From: Thermosynechococcaceae cyanobacterium MS004
Lineage (GTDB): Bacteria; Cyanobacteriota; Cyanobacteriia; Thermosynechococcales; Thermosynechococcaceae
DNA: 64,000 bases
Assembly (NCBI GenBank): GCA_022402525.1
Contig: JAKRSB010000143.1
Coordinates: 1 to 64,000 of the forward strand
Direction of reading: 5' to 3'
Made by a program: the position numbers and the translations under genes
The notes under the pieces: generated by a model
Databases searched by the model: none
The model's input: only the letters and a program-made list of their open reading frames with translations
Told to the model about the DNA's origin: nothing
Shown here: piece by piece, positions 55,510-63,788 of the stretch
How the letters are laid out: each line of letters starts with the position of its first letter
Numbering within the stretch: position 1 is the stretch's first letter

Positions 55510-56379
55510 ATGATCAGTGGCCTATTTCAGCTTGGTATTGTGCAATCTTGGGTCAACACCTTAGGGCGCTTACCTGCCGCCATCATGCTGGGTCTTAGCC
55601 TGTTCCTGACGCTGGGGCTGGGCATCCTTCAGGTTTGGCTGGTGCCTCCAGAGCTGTCGCTCTCTGTGATTTATCTGCTGCCCATTGCGATCGCCACGTG
55701 GTTCGTGGGGGCAAAGCCTGGACAATTCCTCGCGTTTCTGAGTGCTGGAGCCACCTATTGTGCACTCTTGCTGCGAGACATCCCGATGGTGAGTGCCATA
55801 TGGAATACGGCCGTCCTGTGGATCACTGCGGCGATCGTGGCTGAGCTGCTGCACTGGGTTAAGACGACCACCGAAGTCGGCAAACAGTTAAGCCGCATTG
55901 ATAGCGCAACGGGTGCCATCAACCGTCGCTTTTTTATGGAGTTACTCGAGGCTGAATATAGTCGATCAGAGCGGTACCGCTTTGCCCTCACCATTGTCCA
56001 CATTCACCTTGAAAACTGGAGTGACTTAAAAAAACAGCTAGGGCACCAATCCAGCAACGAACTGCTCTATCAGTTTGTAGGACAGTTAAGTGATACCCTC
56101 CGCGCTAATGACGTGGTGGCTCGGCTTGGGGACGCTGACTTTGTGCTCTTGCTCCCCCAAACCAATGATGTTCAGGCGCAGCAGCTTTTTACCAGACTTC
56201 AGCCTCACATGAAAGCAGCGATCGCCTCTGACACCATTCCGCTTCAGTACAGCATCGGCGTAACCACCTTTCTAGAAATGCCGGAAACCTTAGAAGAACT
56301 GATGGAGCTAACTGAAAAGCTTTCAGAGTCCCTAAAGTCCCACGGCAAAAATCACTTGGAATATCAGGTGTTTCCTTAG
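55510..56379 (+). CDS. Membrane protein with degenerate GGDEF domain
   Basis: About 289 residues from the ATG at 55510 (GGTGGGG upstream); a TTG at 55432 is an alternative. Three to four hydrophobic helices (LPAAIMLGLSLFLTLGLGILQVW, LSVIYLLPIAIATWFVGA, FLAFLSAGATYCALL, AVLWITAAIVAELL) are followed by a diguanylate cyclase fold: DSATGAINRRFF, then ARLGDADFVLLLPQT, where the active site GGDEF reads GDADF. Key catalytic residues are altered, so c-di-GMP synthesis is unlikely. It may act as a receptor or structural partner. Confidence 0.82.
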   Translation: MISGLFQLGIVQSWVNTLGRLPAAIMLGLSLFLTLGLGILQVWLVPPELSLSVIYLLPIAIATWFVGAKPGQFLAFLSAGATYCALLLRDIPMVSAIWNTAVLWITAAIVAELLHWVKTTTEVGKQLSRIDSATGAINRRFFMELLEAEYSRSERYRFALTIVHIHLENWSDLKKQLGHQSSNELLYQFVGQLSDTLRANDVVARLGDADFVLLLPQTNDVQAQQLFTRLQPHMKAAIASDTIPLQYSIGVTTFLEMPETLEELMELTEKLSESLKSHGKNHLEYQVFP

Positions 56380-56487
56380 CGTTTTAAGGCTGCACGGAAT
56401 CGACCATCATTCTGTTGGACAGCTTCTGGTGGGTGCGCTCCACAATTTGCAATAACAACCTTGCAATAACAACCTTGCAATAACGAC

Positions 56488-57678
56488 CTATGGTCGTGGC
56501 GGAGACAGCTTTGGAAACCAGTCTTCAACGACGCTGATTGGAAATCCTAGATAAACCTTACCCTTGGGCTGATCCGACACCAGTAATTTCGCATCCAGCA
56601 AGGCCTTCAGGACAGTACGAGCCTGCCTCTCCTGATAGCCCGTAATCGATCCTGCTTGACCGCGCTCAAATTCATCAAAAATCAAAGCTTCTCGCAACAG
56701 AGAAAATGAACCCTTGGGCAACCGCTTCCCTAGAACTTCGCCCGCAATATGTCGCTCTATGCGCCGCAACAGTTCACCAGGCTCCAGTAAAGACTGCATA
56801 AACTCGACCTGATCAATGCAGGTCTCCAGAAAAAATTCACAGAAGCTTTTCAACGCCTTAGCGCTGAGGTTCCCTCGACCATCCAAATCATTCCATCTTT
56901 GTCGATCTGCTGCCATCAGTAATGCTTTATAGTCCTGTACTCTGCGAGCAAGTCCCCGCGAGACAGACCACAAGCCGCTACCAATGCCAATACTTTTTAG
57001 ATAAGCATGGGAAAGTAGCCGTACCACACGGCCATTCCCGTCTAAGAAGGGATGAATCCATAGCAATCGATGATGGGCTGCTGCTGCTGCGACAACTTGG
57101 CGGAGCCGCGATAGTCGGCTGGGCTGATAGGCTTCAGAAAATCGGTTTAGGAACCGTGGCAGCGCGCCTGCACTGGGTGGAATATGCTGCCCCACGCAAA
57201 CTAAAGTGGTTCTCAACTCGCCTGGTATTACCTTAAGCCGATTCCCTGTCTCTGGATTTTCAGCCCACAGCATCTCATCCGGTAAACGTGAGCAAAAGGC
57301 TTCATGGAGCCAAGTCACGTACTCTACTGAGACAATATCCTCTGGCCCTTGGCCTTCATCAATCATGGCCTGCACTTCAATATGCGATCGCGCCTCCAAC
57401 TGGAGACAGCGCTTCCTAAAATCTTGAGAATAGTCTCCCGCTAGTGCCCGATCAATGTCGACTGGATGCGTATTGTGTCCCTCTATCAAGTTGCTGTAAT
57501 AGCAGTTCATAGAGCGTACCAGTGAGCTCATCGACTGACGGACTCTCGGCTTAACCTGATGATTCAAAGCGCTAGCCTTTTCAGCGAGCTGCATCGATAA
57601 ATCCTCTAATCTGCGATCGCCTTCTGCTGGCATCATAGGCTCTAGCAGGGTAATCCACTCTCCATCATCTGCAAGCAT
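56488..57678 (-). CDS. Fic family protein (probable AMP transferase)
   Basis: Fic enzymes transfer AMP or other nucleotide parts to hydroxyl side chains of proteins. The 396-residue protein has the active-site loop HPFLDGNGRVVR (H209 onward), with all catalytic residues, and an N-terminal inhibitory helix S62-N-L-I-E66-G matching [ST]xxxE[GN], so it is a class II, self-inhibited Fic. The flap is at RTTLVCVGQHIPPS. The C-terminal ~100 residues (ALIFDEFERGQAGSITGYQERQARTVLKALLDAKLL) form a winged helix. No separate antitoxin is adjacent. The target is unknown. Confidence 0.92.
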   Translation of the reverse strand: MLADDGEWITLLEPMMPAEGDRRLEDLSMQLAEKASALNHQVKPRVRQSMSSLVRSMNCYYSNLIEGHNTHPVDIDRALAGDYSQDFRKRCLQLEARSHIEVQAMIDEGQGPEDIVSVEYVTWLHEAFCSRLPDEMLWAENPETGNRLKVIPGELRTTLVCVGQHIPPSAGALPRFLNRFSEAYQPSRLSRLRQVVAAAAAHHRLLWIHPFLDGNGRVVRLLSHAYLKSIGIGSGLWSVSRGLARRVQDYKALLMAADRQRWNDLDGRGNLSAKALKSFCEFFLETCIDQVEFMQSLLEPGELLRRIERHIAGEVLGKRLPKGSFSLLREALIFDEFERGQAGSITGYQERQARTVLKALLDAKLLVSDQPKGKVYLGFPISVVEDWFPKLSPPRP

Positions 57679-57887
57679 TTTGCCGATCTATATAATCCCT
57701 ATATTTATCTTATGTCAAGAACTATAGGTTATTTGCTTTCTAAATTTTGCCGATCTTTTTGCCGATCTTTTTGCTGATCTGAACCTCAGCGATTGTCAAG
57801 AAACAAACGGAAACATGGGCGTCACTTTAGGATGGGTGGGGCTTGTTGTATGGGACTTGTTGTATGGGCAGCGCTTGAATTTTGACC

Positions 57888-58826
57888 TTAATTTTGATGG
57901 TTGTTGCTGCTGTAGTGGATCCTGGCCCCCGCCCACATCAGTTTTTCCCGCAAGGTTTGGTAGTAAGAATAGTCTTCGCGGAGCAAAATAAATCGGGCTT
58001 GAGCTTCGGCAACACTGACGTCTATGCGCTGCCCTGGCCAGATTGACGTGGCTAAAACACCATCCATCCAAAGTTTGGTGCTCAATTCACGGTCTTCTAG
58101 GGGCCAAATACTCACCACAGAACCAGCGGGCAGCACAACCGGACGACTGGATAGACTGAGCGGACAAATGGGCGTGACAATCATGGCATTCATGCCGGGA
58201 TGCACAATGGGGCCATTGGCGGCGAGGGTATAGCAGGTCGAACCTGTTGGCGTAGACACCAGTAAGCCATCCCCTTGGTACTGATCGACCACCGCCCCAT
58301 CGATCGCCAGTTCCAAAATGGAGGTGATCATGCGATCTGCGGAAGCGGGCTTTACGCACATTTCATTGAGCGCCAGATACACTGGTTCCGAGGCATCTAC
58401 GGAGGCTGTGCCGTCCTTAATATTTACAGAATCAACCAAAGTGGCTTTCAGCATCATGCGCTGCTGCATAGCGTAGCGATCGGACTGTAGCCGCTGCCAA
58501 ACGGTTTCCGTATCCTGAAAGATTTCAAAGGGTTCAGTCAAAAAGCCTAAATGCCCTCCGACGTTTACCGCCAAAATGGGGATGCCCTCTGGGGCTAAAT
58601 GTCTGGCCGCTGCAAGGGCTGTGCCGTCCCCACCAAGGACGATTGCCAGGTCAATGGGCTGGGTTGCAGAAGCTAAAAAAACGGGAAACGGATTGTCTTT
58701 ATAGCCACTGGGGCCAAGCAAAATGTGGCAGCCTTTTGCCTCTAGCTGTCGCGCACAGGTTTCAGCCCAACGCTTACTGAGTTTATCCCGAGCCTTATAT
58801 ACAATAATGACCTGATTCAGATTCAC
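57888..58826 (-). CDS. nadK: NAD kinase
   Basis: NAD kinase phosphorylates NAD to NADP with ATP or polyphosphate. The 312-residue protein has the GGDGT motif (LAIVLGGDGTALAAAR, about 63-78), NVGGHLGFL, NEMCVKPA (NE motif) and the substrate-binding TPTGSTCYTLAANGPIVHP. Cyanobacteria usually have two NAD kinases; this one is of the longer type. It stands alone, with its start 73 bp from the stop of the next gene upstream. Confidence 0.95.
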   Translation of the reverse strand: MNLNQVIIVYKARDKLSKRWAETCARQLEAKGCHILLGPSGYKDNPFPVFLASATQPIDLAIVLGGDGTALAAARHLAPEGIPILAVNVGGHLGFLTEPFEIFQDTETVWQRLQSDRYAMQQRMMLKATLVDSVNIKDGTASVDASEPVYLALNEMCVKPASADRMITSILELAIDGAVVDQYQGDGLLVSTPTGSTCYTLAANGPIVHPGMNAMIVTPICPLSLSSRPVVLPAGSVVSIWPLEDRELSTKLWMDGVLATSIWPGQRIDVSVAEAQARFILLREDYSYYQTLREKLMWAGARIHYSSNNHQN

Positions 58827-58899
58827 TAGAATTCTCTGGATGCGGTGGTTGGGTGATGGGAGGCGATCGCTCAGGATGCCCTGATCGATCAGAATGCGC

Positions 58900-59904
58900 C
58901 TAAGAATGTCCTTGAAGATGCACTTGATTTAGACTCGGCTTTCCCTGCTCAAAGTCTGTAATATTAGCCAACGTTGTCTCTGCGATATTGGTCAGTGCGT
59001 TGCGGGTAAAGAAGGCTTGATGGGCCGTGATCAGGACATTGGGGAAGGATTGTAGGATCTGAAAGGTATCGTCTTGAATAATGGTGTCCGATAAATCTTC
59101 AAAAAATAGCGCCTCTTCCTGCTCGTAGACGTCAATGCCAAGATAGCCAATGGTGCCAGACTTTATCGCCTCAATCACGGCCTGGGTATCGAGTAACCCG
59201 CCCCGACTGGTGTTGATCAGCATTGCACCGGACTTAAAGTGGTTCAGGGATTCGGCATTCACCAAATGGTGGGTTTGGGGCAGAAGAGGACAGTGGAGCG
59301 ATACCACATCAGACTGGGCAAACAGCGTTGAGAGCGCCACGTACTCTACCCCTAGCGCCTCGCAGTGGGCATTGGGCTGTACATCGTAGGCCAGTAGCCG
59401 ACAGCCAAAACCCTGCATAATTTGAGCAAAGCACTGTCCAATTTTGCCCGTGCCTACAATGCCCACCGTGGCGCTATGCAGGTCAAAGCCCATCAGCCCT
59501 TCCAAAGAAAAATTGTCGTCGCGCACACGATTATAGGCGCGATAAATTTTGCGGTTGAGTGCCAAAATCAGCGCAACGGCATGTTCGGCGACGGCGTAGG
59601 GGGAGTAGGCCGGCACGCGGACGACCGTTAGCCCCCTGGCCGCAGCAGCCTGGAGATCCACATGGTTGAACCCTGCAGACCGCAGCACAATGAGCTGCAC
59701 ACCGTAGTCCGCGATCGCCTGGATGACCGCTGCATCCAGGGTGTCGTTAATAAAGACACAGACGGCCTGAGATCCTGCGGCTAGGGCAGCGGTTACCGTC
59801 GTCAATCTTGGCTCCAAGAAAACTAACTCATGGCCGTGGCCAAGGTTTGCCGCTGCCAAAAACTGTCGATCGTAGGACTTTGTACTAAAGACAGCAACTT
59901 TCAT
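58900..59904 (-). CDS. D-2-hydroxyacid dehydrogenase (D-lactate dehydrogenase-like)
   Basis: About 334 residues. The start MKVAVFSTKSYDRQFL and FLEPRLT match D-lactate dehydrogenases. The NAD-binding motif is VGIVGTGKIGQCFAQIMQGFG (split as GxGxxG), followed by LHCPLLPQTHHLVN, INTSRGGLLDT (catalytic Arg) and the His of TAHQAFFTRNAL with an upstream Glu. It reduces pyruvate or a similar 2-oxoacid with NADH. ATG at 59904 is chosen; a longer frame to 59925 lies within a tandem repeat (59897-59952) that also spans the start codon. Confidence 0.92.
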   Translation of the reverse strand: MKVAVFSTKSYDRQFLAAANLGHGHELVFLEPRLTTVTAALAAGSQAVCVFINDTLDAAVIQAIADYGVQLIVLRSAGFNHVDLQAAAARGLTVVRVPAYSPYAVAEHAVALILALNRKIYRAYNRVRDDNFSLEGLMGFDLHSATVGIVGTGKIGQCFAQIMQGFGCRLLAYDVQPNAHCEALGVEYVALSTLFAQSDVVSLHCPLLPQTHHLVNAESLNHFKSGAMLINTSRGGLLDTQAVIEAIKSGTIGYLGIDVYEQEEALFFEDLSDTIIQDDTFQILQSFPNVLITAHQAFFTRNALTNIAETTLANITDFEQGKPSLNQVHLQGHS

Positions 59905-59952
59905 TGAGCAAGTTTCATTGAGCAAGTTTCATTGAGCAGGTTTCATTGAGCG
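59897..59952. repeat. Tandem repeat, 4 x 14 bp, spanning a start codon
   Basis: Four units close to AGTTTCATTGAGCA run from the first codons of the dehydrogenase gene into its leader. Each unit contains a CAT, i.e. an ATG on the coding strand, so the leader holds several spare ATG codons in different frames. The true ribosome site must overlap the array. Confidence 0.9.
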
Positions 59953-59979
59953 AGCTTCCCAGGGTTGTTGAACTTCAGA

Positions 59980-61155
59980 CTATTTGCCAAACCCTTTACC
60001 GCGCTGGGGAGACGCAAGAGTGAGACAGTTTTCAATCTGCGATCGCAATTTATCGTGGTCGAGATCTTGACCGATCAGCACGAGCTGATTTTTAGGCTCT
60101 CCTCTCCAGTCTTCGTCATCTAGAGAAAACCGCTTACCGCTCAGGTGAAAGACATGGCGCTTCGGGCTTTCCTCAAACCAGAGAATCCCCTTCGCCCGAA
60201 ACACGTTGGCAGGCATCTGCTCGTCTAGGAAATGCTGGAATTTCTTAACCGAAAACGGGCGATCGCTCGCAAAGGAAAGAGACGTAAACCCATCCATTTC
60301 TAAATGATCGCTATGGGCATGCCCGTGATGATCATGGGCATGGTGATCATGGGCATGGTGATCGTGTCCATCATGCTCGCAATGACCGTGGTCGTGATCG
60401 CAGGCACTATGGTCATGGGCATCCGCTTCAGCATGGTGGTCATGGTGGTCATGACTATGATCGGCATGGGCTTCATCCTTGTGCTCCTCTGCCTCAAAAT
60501 ACTTGTCCGTCTCAAATAGACCGACGCTCAGCACTAGGGGCAACGACACCTTACCCTGGATACTCCGCAGCATTCTTGTCCCTGGACGCATCTCCCGGAT
60601 ACGCACTTCAAGTAAATCCAAGTCCGCCTCATCCACCAAATCTGCCTTATTCAGCACAATGATGTCTGCGTAGGCAATTTGGTTTTCAGCCGCCTGACTG
60701 TTGAACAAATCAAGGCTAAAGTTTTCGGCATCCACCATCGTCACAATGGAGTCAAGACGGGTGAGATCCCGCAAATCTGTTCCCAAAAACGTCAGCGCCA
60801 CGGGCAGCGGATCGGCTAACCCAGTGGTTTCTACCACCAAGTAATCAATTTTTTCAGGACGCTCCAAGACCTTATAGACCGCATTCACCAAGTCGTTGTT
60901 GATAGTGCAGCAGATGCAGCCATTGCTCAGCTCCACCATGTCTTCGCCCGTGGTGACCAGCAGTTCGTTATCAATGCCAATTTCACCAAACTCATTCACC
61001 AAGACCGCTGTTTTTAGGCCTTCTTGATTACTCAAAATGTGGTTAAGCAGCGTTGTCTTACCGCTACCCAGAAACCCCGTAATAATCGTGACGGGGATGC
61101 CGCGCTTTTCAGCATTCATAGATAGGGAAGAAGGATGAACCGTCGTATTCGTCAT
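59980..61155 (-). CDS. CobW/ZNG-type GTP-binding metallochaperone with His-rich loop
   Basis: A 391-residue G3E-family GTPase. Walker A GFLGSGKT is at 27-34, the metal-binding NGCICCTI (CxCC) motif near 79-86, Walker B EFGEIGID and NKAD (VLNKADLVDE) follow. Between the GTPase and the C-terminal CobW domain there is a ~60-residue stretch that is about half histidine (HDH/HDHH repeats, about 225-285). Such proteins deliver zinc or cobalt to enzymes under shortage; the His tract likely stores or buffers zinc. An ATG 12 codons in (MNAEKRG) is an alternative start. Confidence 0.92.
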   Translation of the reverse strand: MTNTTVHPSSLSMNAEKRGIPVTIITGFLGSGKTTLLNHILSNQEGLKTAVLVNEFGEIGIDNELLVTTGEDMVELSNGCICCTINNDLVNAVYKVLERPEKIDYLVVETTGLADPLPVALTFLGTDLRDLTRLDSIVTMVDAENFSLDLFNSQAAENQIAYADIIVLNKADLVDEADLDLLEVRIREMRPGTRMLRSIQGKVSLPLVLSVGLFETDKYFEAEEHKDEAHADHSHDHHDHHAEADAHDHSACDHDHGHCEHDGHDHHAHDHHAHDHHGHAHSDHLEMDGFTSLSFASDRPFSVKKFQHFLDEQMPANVFRAKGILWFEESPKRHVFHLSGKRFSLDDEDWRGEPKNQLVLIGQDLDHDKLRSQIENCLTLASPQRGKGFGK

Positions 61156-61258
61156 GCTGTTTACTCGCGTCTTCTATTGATCTAGCCCTAGCAGAACCGA
61201 CTGGCGTTGCGCCAATGCCTAAGCGGATGTTTGGCGTAAGTAAGGACTTGGGGCGCAC

Positions 61259-61274
61259 AGACTGAATTCAGTCT
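61259..61274. promoter_or_regulatory. Perfect 16-bp palindrome upstream of the CobW gene
   Basis: AGACTGAATTCAGTCT is a perfect inverted repeat 104 bases before the CobW start, with half of it repeated at once after it (CTGAATTC). It could be an operator for a dimeric regulator. It does not match the usual AT-rich Zur box closely, so the regulator is unknown. Confidence 0.35.
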
Positions 61275-61381
61275 GAATTCTATTATGCCGCACAGGCCAC
61301 ACAGGTATTACGCTACGCTGAGCGGGCTGAGTACACAAACTAGATATACACAAACTGGATACGCAGACGATGCTAAAAACC

Positions 61382-61888
61382 TCAAGATCTGCGTTTGATT
61401 AAGAGCAAGCAGTTTCGCTGGTCGTTGACCGGGAGATAATCAATTTCGTTGGCAATTTTTCTGAGGAGCGCGAGTCCTCGGCCCGATTCTGCATCTATGA
61501 GGGGTGGGTCGGTATGGAGGTTCTCAAATAGGCTAAAGGGGGGGCCATAGTCCCAAATGCGCATCTCAATATGTGCGGCAAAAAAGTCAATATCAATTTC
61601 GATAGGGGTTTCTACAGGAAGTTCCCGATGGGCATGTCGCACGACGTTCGTGAAACCCTCTGCTAAGGCGATCTGACACTGCATCCAGTCTTCGTCCGTG
61701 ACAGAGCTTTGCTCTAGGGACTGAAACCACTTCAGAATTCTTGCGAGTTCACTAAGATTGGTACTAACGTGGATGTGCTGGGTATGCGGCACGCTATCCT
61801 CAAGTCTCAAAAGAGGGTGTGGAATCTGGTCTAATGCGCTCTTGCACCAAAAGGTTCTGATTAAAGTGTTTCCATAAGGCGCTCCCAT
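61382..61888 (-). CDS. Anti-sigma regulatory factor / serine kinase (RsbW-like)
   Basis: A 168-residue GHKL-type protein. N-box ALAEGFTNVVRHAHRE, G1 box RIWDYGPPF and G2 GRGLALLRKI are all present, typical of RsbW/SpoIIAB anti-sigma kinases (HATPase_c_2). It would phosphorylate and release a STAS antagonist such as the one at 63456. It is divergent from the PP2C-type response regulator at 62209. The first ~30 residues look less conserved, so the real start may be internal. Confidence 0.87.
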   Translation of the reverse strand: MGAPYGNTLIRTFWCKSALDQIPHPLLRLEDSVPHTQHIHVSTNLSELARILKWFQSLEQSSVTDEDWMQCQIALAEGFTNVVRHAHRELPVETPIEIDIDFFAAHIEMRIWDYGPPFSLFENLHTDPPLIDAESGRGLALLRKIANEIDYLPVNDQRNCLLLIKRRS

Positions 61889-62208
61889 AAAGCGTTCCCA
61901 TTAGGGCGCTCCAACCTAAACTACAGCATATTTAAGCCTGAGTTTACCTATCTACAGGTGTAGCAATATGCAAGTTTGAAGATTTTTTAAGGTTGATGAT
62001 CTAGCGTTAAGTTTTTTTAGCTTTAGCTTAGTCAGCGTTAAGTTGTCCGCGTTAAGTTGTCCGCGTTAAATGGCCTAGCGTTAAATGGCCCAATTTTACC
62101 CTTTGACTTTACGAAGCGTTCAAAACTTGATTCAAGGCTCAATTCAGTTTCAGGCTCAATTTCAGGCTCAATGTGGTTCTAGGCTCAATATGCGGGTGAG
62201 GAGGGACA
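61889..62208. other. Divergent spacer with tandem repeats
   Basis: About 320 bases between the anti-sigma factor and the response regulator. It has four units of GCGTTAAGTTGTCC or GCGTTAAATGGCC near 62034-62091, and three of CAGGCTCAATTT near 62150-62190. A strong ribosome site (GAGGAGGG) lies just before 62209. Confidence 0.6.
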
Positions 62209-63348
62209 ATGTATTCAATTTTAATTGTGGATGATGACCCCGTTTCTCAACTCATGCTGAAGCGCATTTTAGGGCAGCAGGAGGGCTACCAGGTCGCAAC
62301 AGCGATGAACGGTCAAGAGGGCATTCAAAAGGCGCAGGAAATGCATCCGGCGCTCATCATCTGTGACTGGATGATGCCGGTTACCAATGGGCTGGAGGTT
62401 TGTCGGTTTATTAAGACGCATCCGCAGCTCTGTACGTCTTTTTTTATTTTGCTGACGTCGCGAACAGATTTAGACGATCGCATTGAGGGCTTAAATGCGG
62501 GGGCGGATGAGTTCCTGGCTAAGCCCATCAACATGAATGAGCTGAAGGCGCGGGTTAGGGCGGGGCTAAGGCTCCATCAGCTTAATCAGGATTTACAGGC
62601 TCAAAAGCAGGCACTGGAAGCCGAATTGGCTGAGGCTGCGGGCTATGTGCGATCGCTCTTGCCTCCGTCTATGGTGTCTCCGCTTCGCATTGAGTCGCTT
62701 TTTTTACCCTCGCGTCAGCTAGGGGGGGACTGCTTCGACTATTTCTGGCTGACGAAAGAAACCCTAGCCCTTTACCTGCTGGATGTTTCTGGCCACGGCT
62801 TAGGCGCGGCGCTCCCGTCGGTGTCTATCCTGAATCTGCTGCGATCGCAATCTTTGTCCGGCGTTAACTATGCCGAGCCCGCTGAGGTCTTGACCGCCCT
62901 CAACAATGCTTTCCAAATGTCAAACCACGACAATAAATACTTCACAATCTGGTACGGGGTCTATCATTTACCCAGTCAGCGCCTAACCTATAGCAGCGCA
63001 GGCCATCCGCCCGCCCTGCTGTGGACAGCCCCGTCATCACAGCCAGCATCCTGTCAGCATCTTAAAACCGCTGGTTTTCCCATCGGGCTATTTGGAGAAG
63101 AAGAGTACACCAGCCTTCAGTGCGAAATTCCGTCCGGAAGTCTCATGTATATCTTGAGCGATGGAGTCTATGAAATCTATCGGCCCGACGGCAGCATTTG
63201 GGGTCTACAGTCTTTTGAGAGGCTACTTCATGATAGGCCAGAGGCTCATCAGCAGCCTTTAGCCCAAATCCTGCATGAGATCCAGACCCAGACCTGCACC
63301 ACGGCATTTCTTGACGACTTTTCCCTGCTCAAGATTCAGTTCCCCTAG
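62209..63348 (+). CDS. Response regulator with PP2C-type (RsbU/SpoIIE) phosphatase domain
   Basis: A 379-residue protein. The receiver domain (1-125) has DDD, phospho-acceptor in LIICDWMMP (about D53), and FLAKPI. A coiled-coil linker (LNQDLQAQKQALEAELAEAAGYV) leads to the SpoIIE/RsbU phosphatase domain (150-379): SRQLGGDCFDYFWL, LDVSGHGLGAALPS, YSSAGHPPALL and ILSDGVYE carry the metal-binding aspartates. It would dephosphorylate a STAS anti-anti-sigma protein when phosphorylated by a histidine kinase. The RsbW-like and STAS genes flank it on the opposite strand. Confidence 0.95.
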   Translation: MYSILIVDDDPVSQLMLKRILGQQEGYQVATAMNGQEGIQKAQEMHPALIICDWMMPVTNGLEVCRFIKTHPQLCTSFFILLTSRTDLDDRIEGLNAGADEFLAKPINMNELKARVRAGLRLHQLNQDLQAQKQALEAELAEAAGYVRSLLPPSMVSPLRIESLFLPSRQLGGDCFDYFWLTKETLALYLLDVSGHGLGAALPSVSILNLLRSQSLSGVNYAEPAEVLTALNNAFQMSNHDNKYFTIWYGVYHLPSQRLTYSSAGHPPALLWTAPSSQPASCQHLKTAGFPIGLFGEEEYTSLQCEIPSGSLMYILSDGVYEIYRPDGSIWGLQSFERLLHDRPEAHQQPLAQILHEIQTQTCTTAFLDDFSLLKIQFP

Positions 63349-63455
63349 AGAAGCGCGCTGAGTCTTGTCTTCTCATGGTGAATGACGACAAGCCATATTT
63401 TTAGCTCGCCTCCGCCCACATAAACTCACATCAGCTCACATCAGCTCATTTCAGC

Positions 63456-63788
63456 TCACGAGGCGAAATCGTCAGCAAGGGCCTGGTCAAATGCGCTGCG
63501 ATCGTCGAATATTTTGAAGACACGCCGCGTATCGGTGAGGTCAAGAAGCATACCCACCTGTTTGTTCACGGCGCAAAGCTGAAGCTGCTTTCCTGCAGCG
63601 CGCACCATTTTCAAGCCCGAAATGAGCGCGCCTAGTCCAGAGCTGTCCATAAAGCCTAGCTCCTGACAGTCGAGCAGAATTACATCAGTCCCTGACTCTA
63701 AGAATTGACGGATATTTTCGCGGAAGGTCGCAGCTTGAGTCCCGTCAAAGACGCCAGAAAGCGGCATTACAGAAACGTTTAAGGTCAT
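63456..63788 (-). CDS. STAS-domain anti-sigma factor antagonist (RsbV-like)
   Basis: A 110-residue STAS protein. VILLDCQELGFMDSSGLGALISGLKMVRAAGK carries the serine (DSSG) that RsbW-type kinases phosphorylate, here in the middle of the protein. ATG at 63788 gives the normal family length; the frame open to 63857 adds an unrelated N-terminus. With the flanking phosphatase and anti-sigma kinase it forms a likely partner-switching module. Confidence 0.92.
   Translation of the reverse strand: MTLNVSVMPLSGVFDGTQAATFRENIRQFLESGTDVILLDCQELGFMDSSGLGALISGLKMVRAAGKQLQLCAVNKQVGMLLDLTDTRRVFKIFDDRSAFDQALADDFAS

Noticed and set aside
60304-60519. A + strand frame of Met/Ile/Val repeats opposite the CobW gene
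   Set aside because: It is the complement of the His-rich tract of the CobW gene; the repeats reflect HDH codons, not a second gene.
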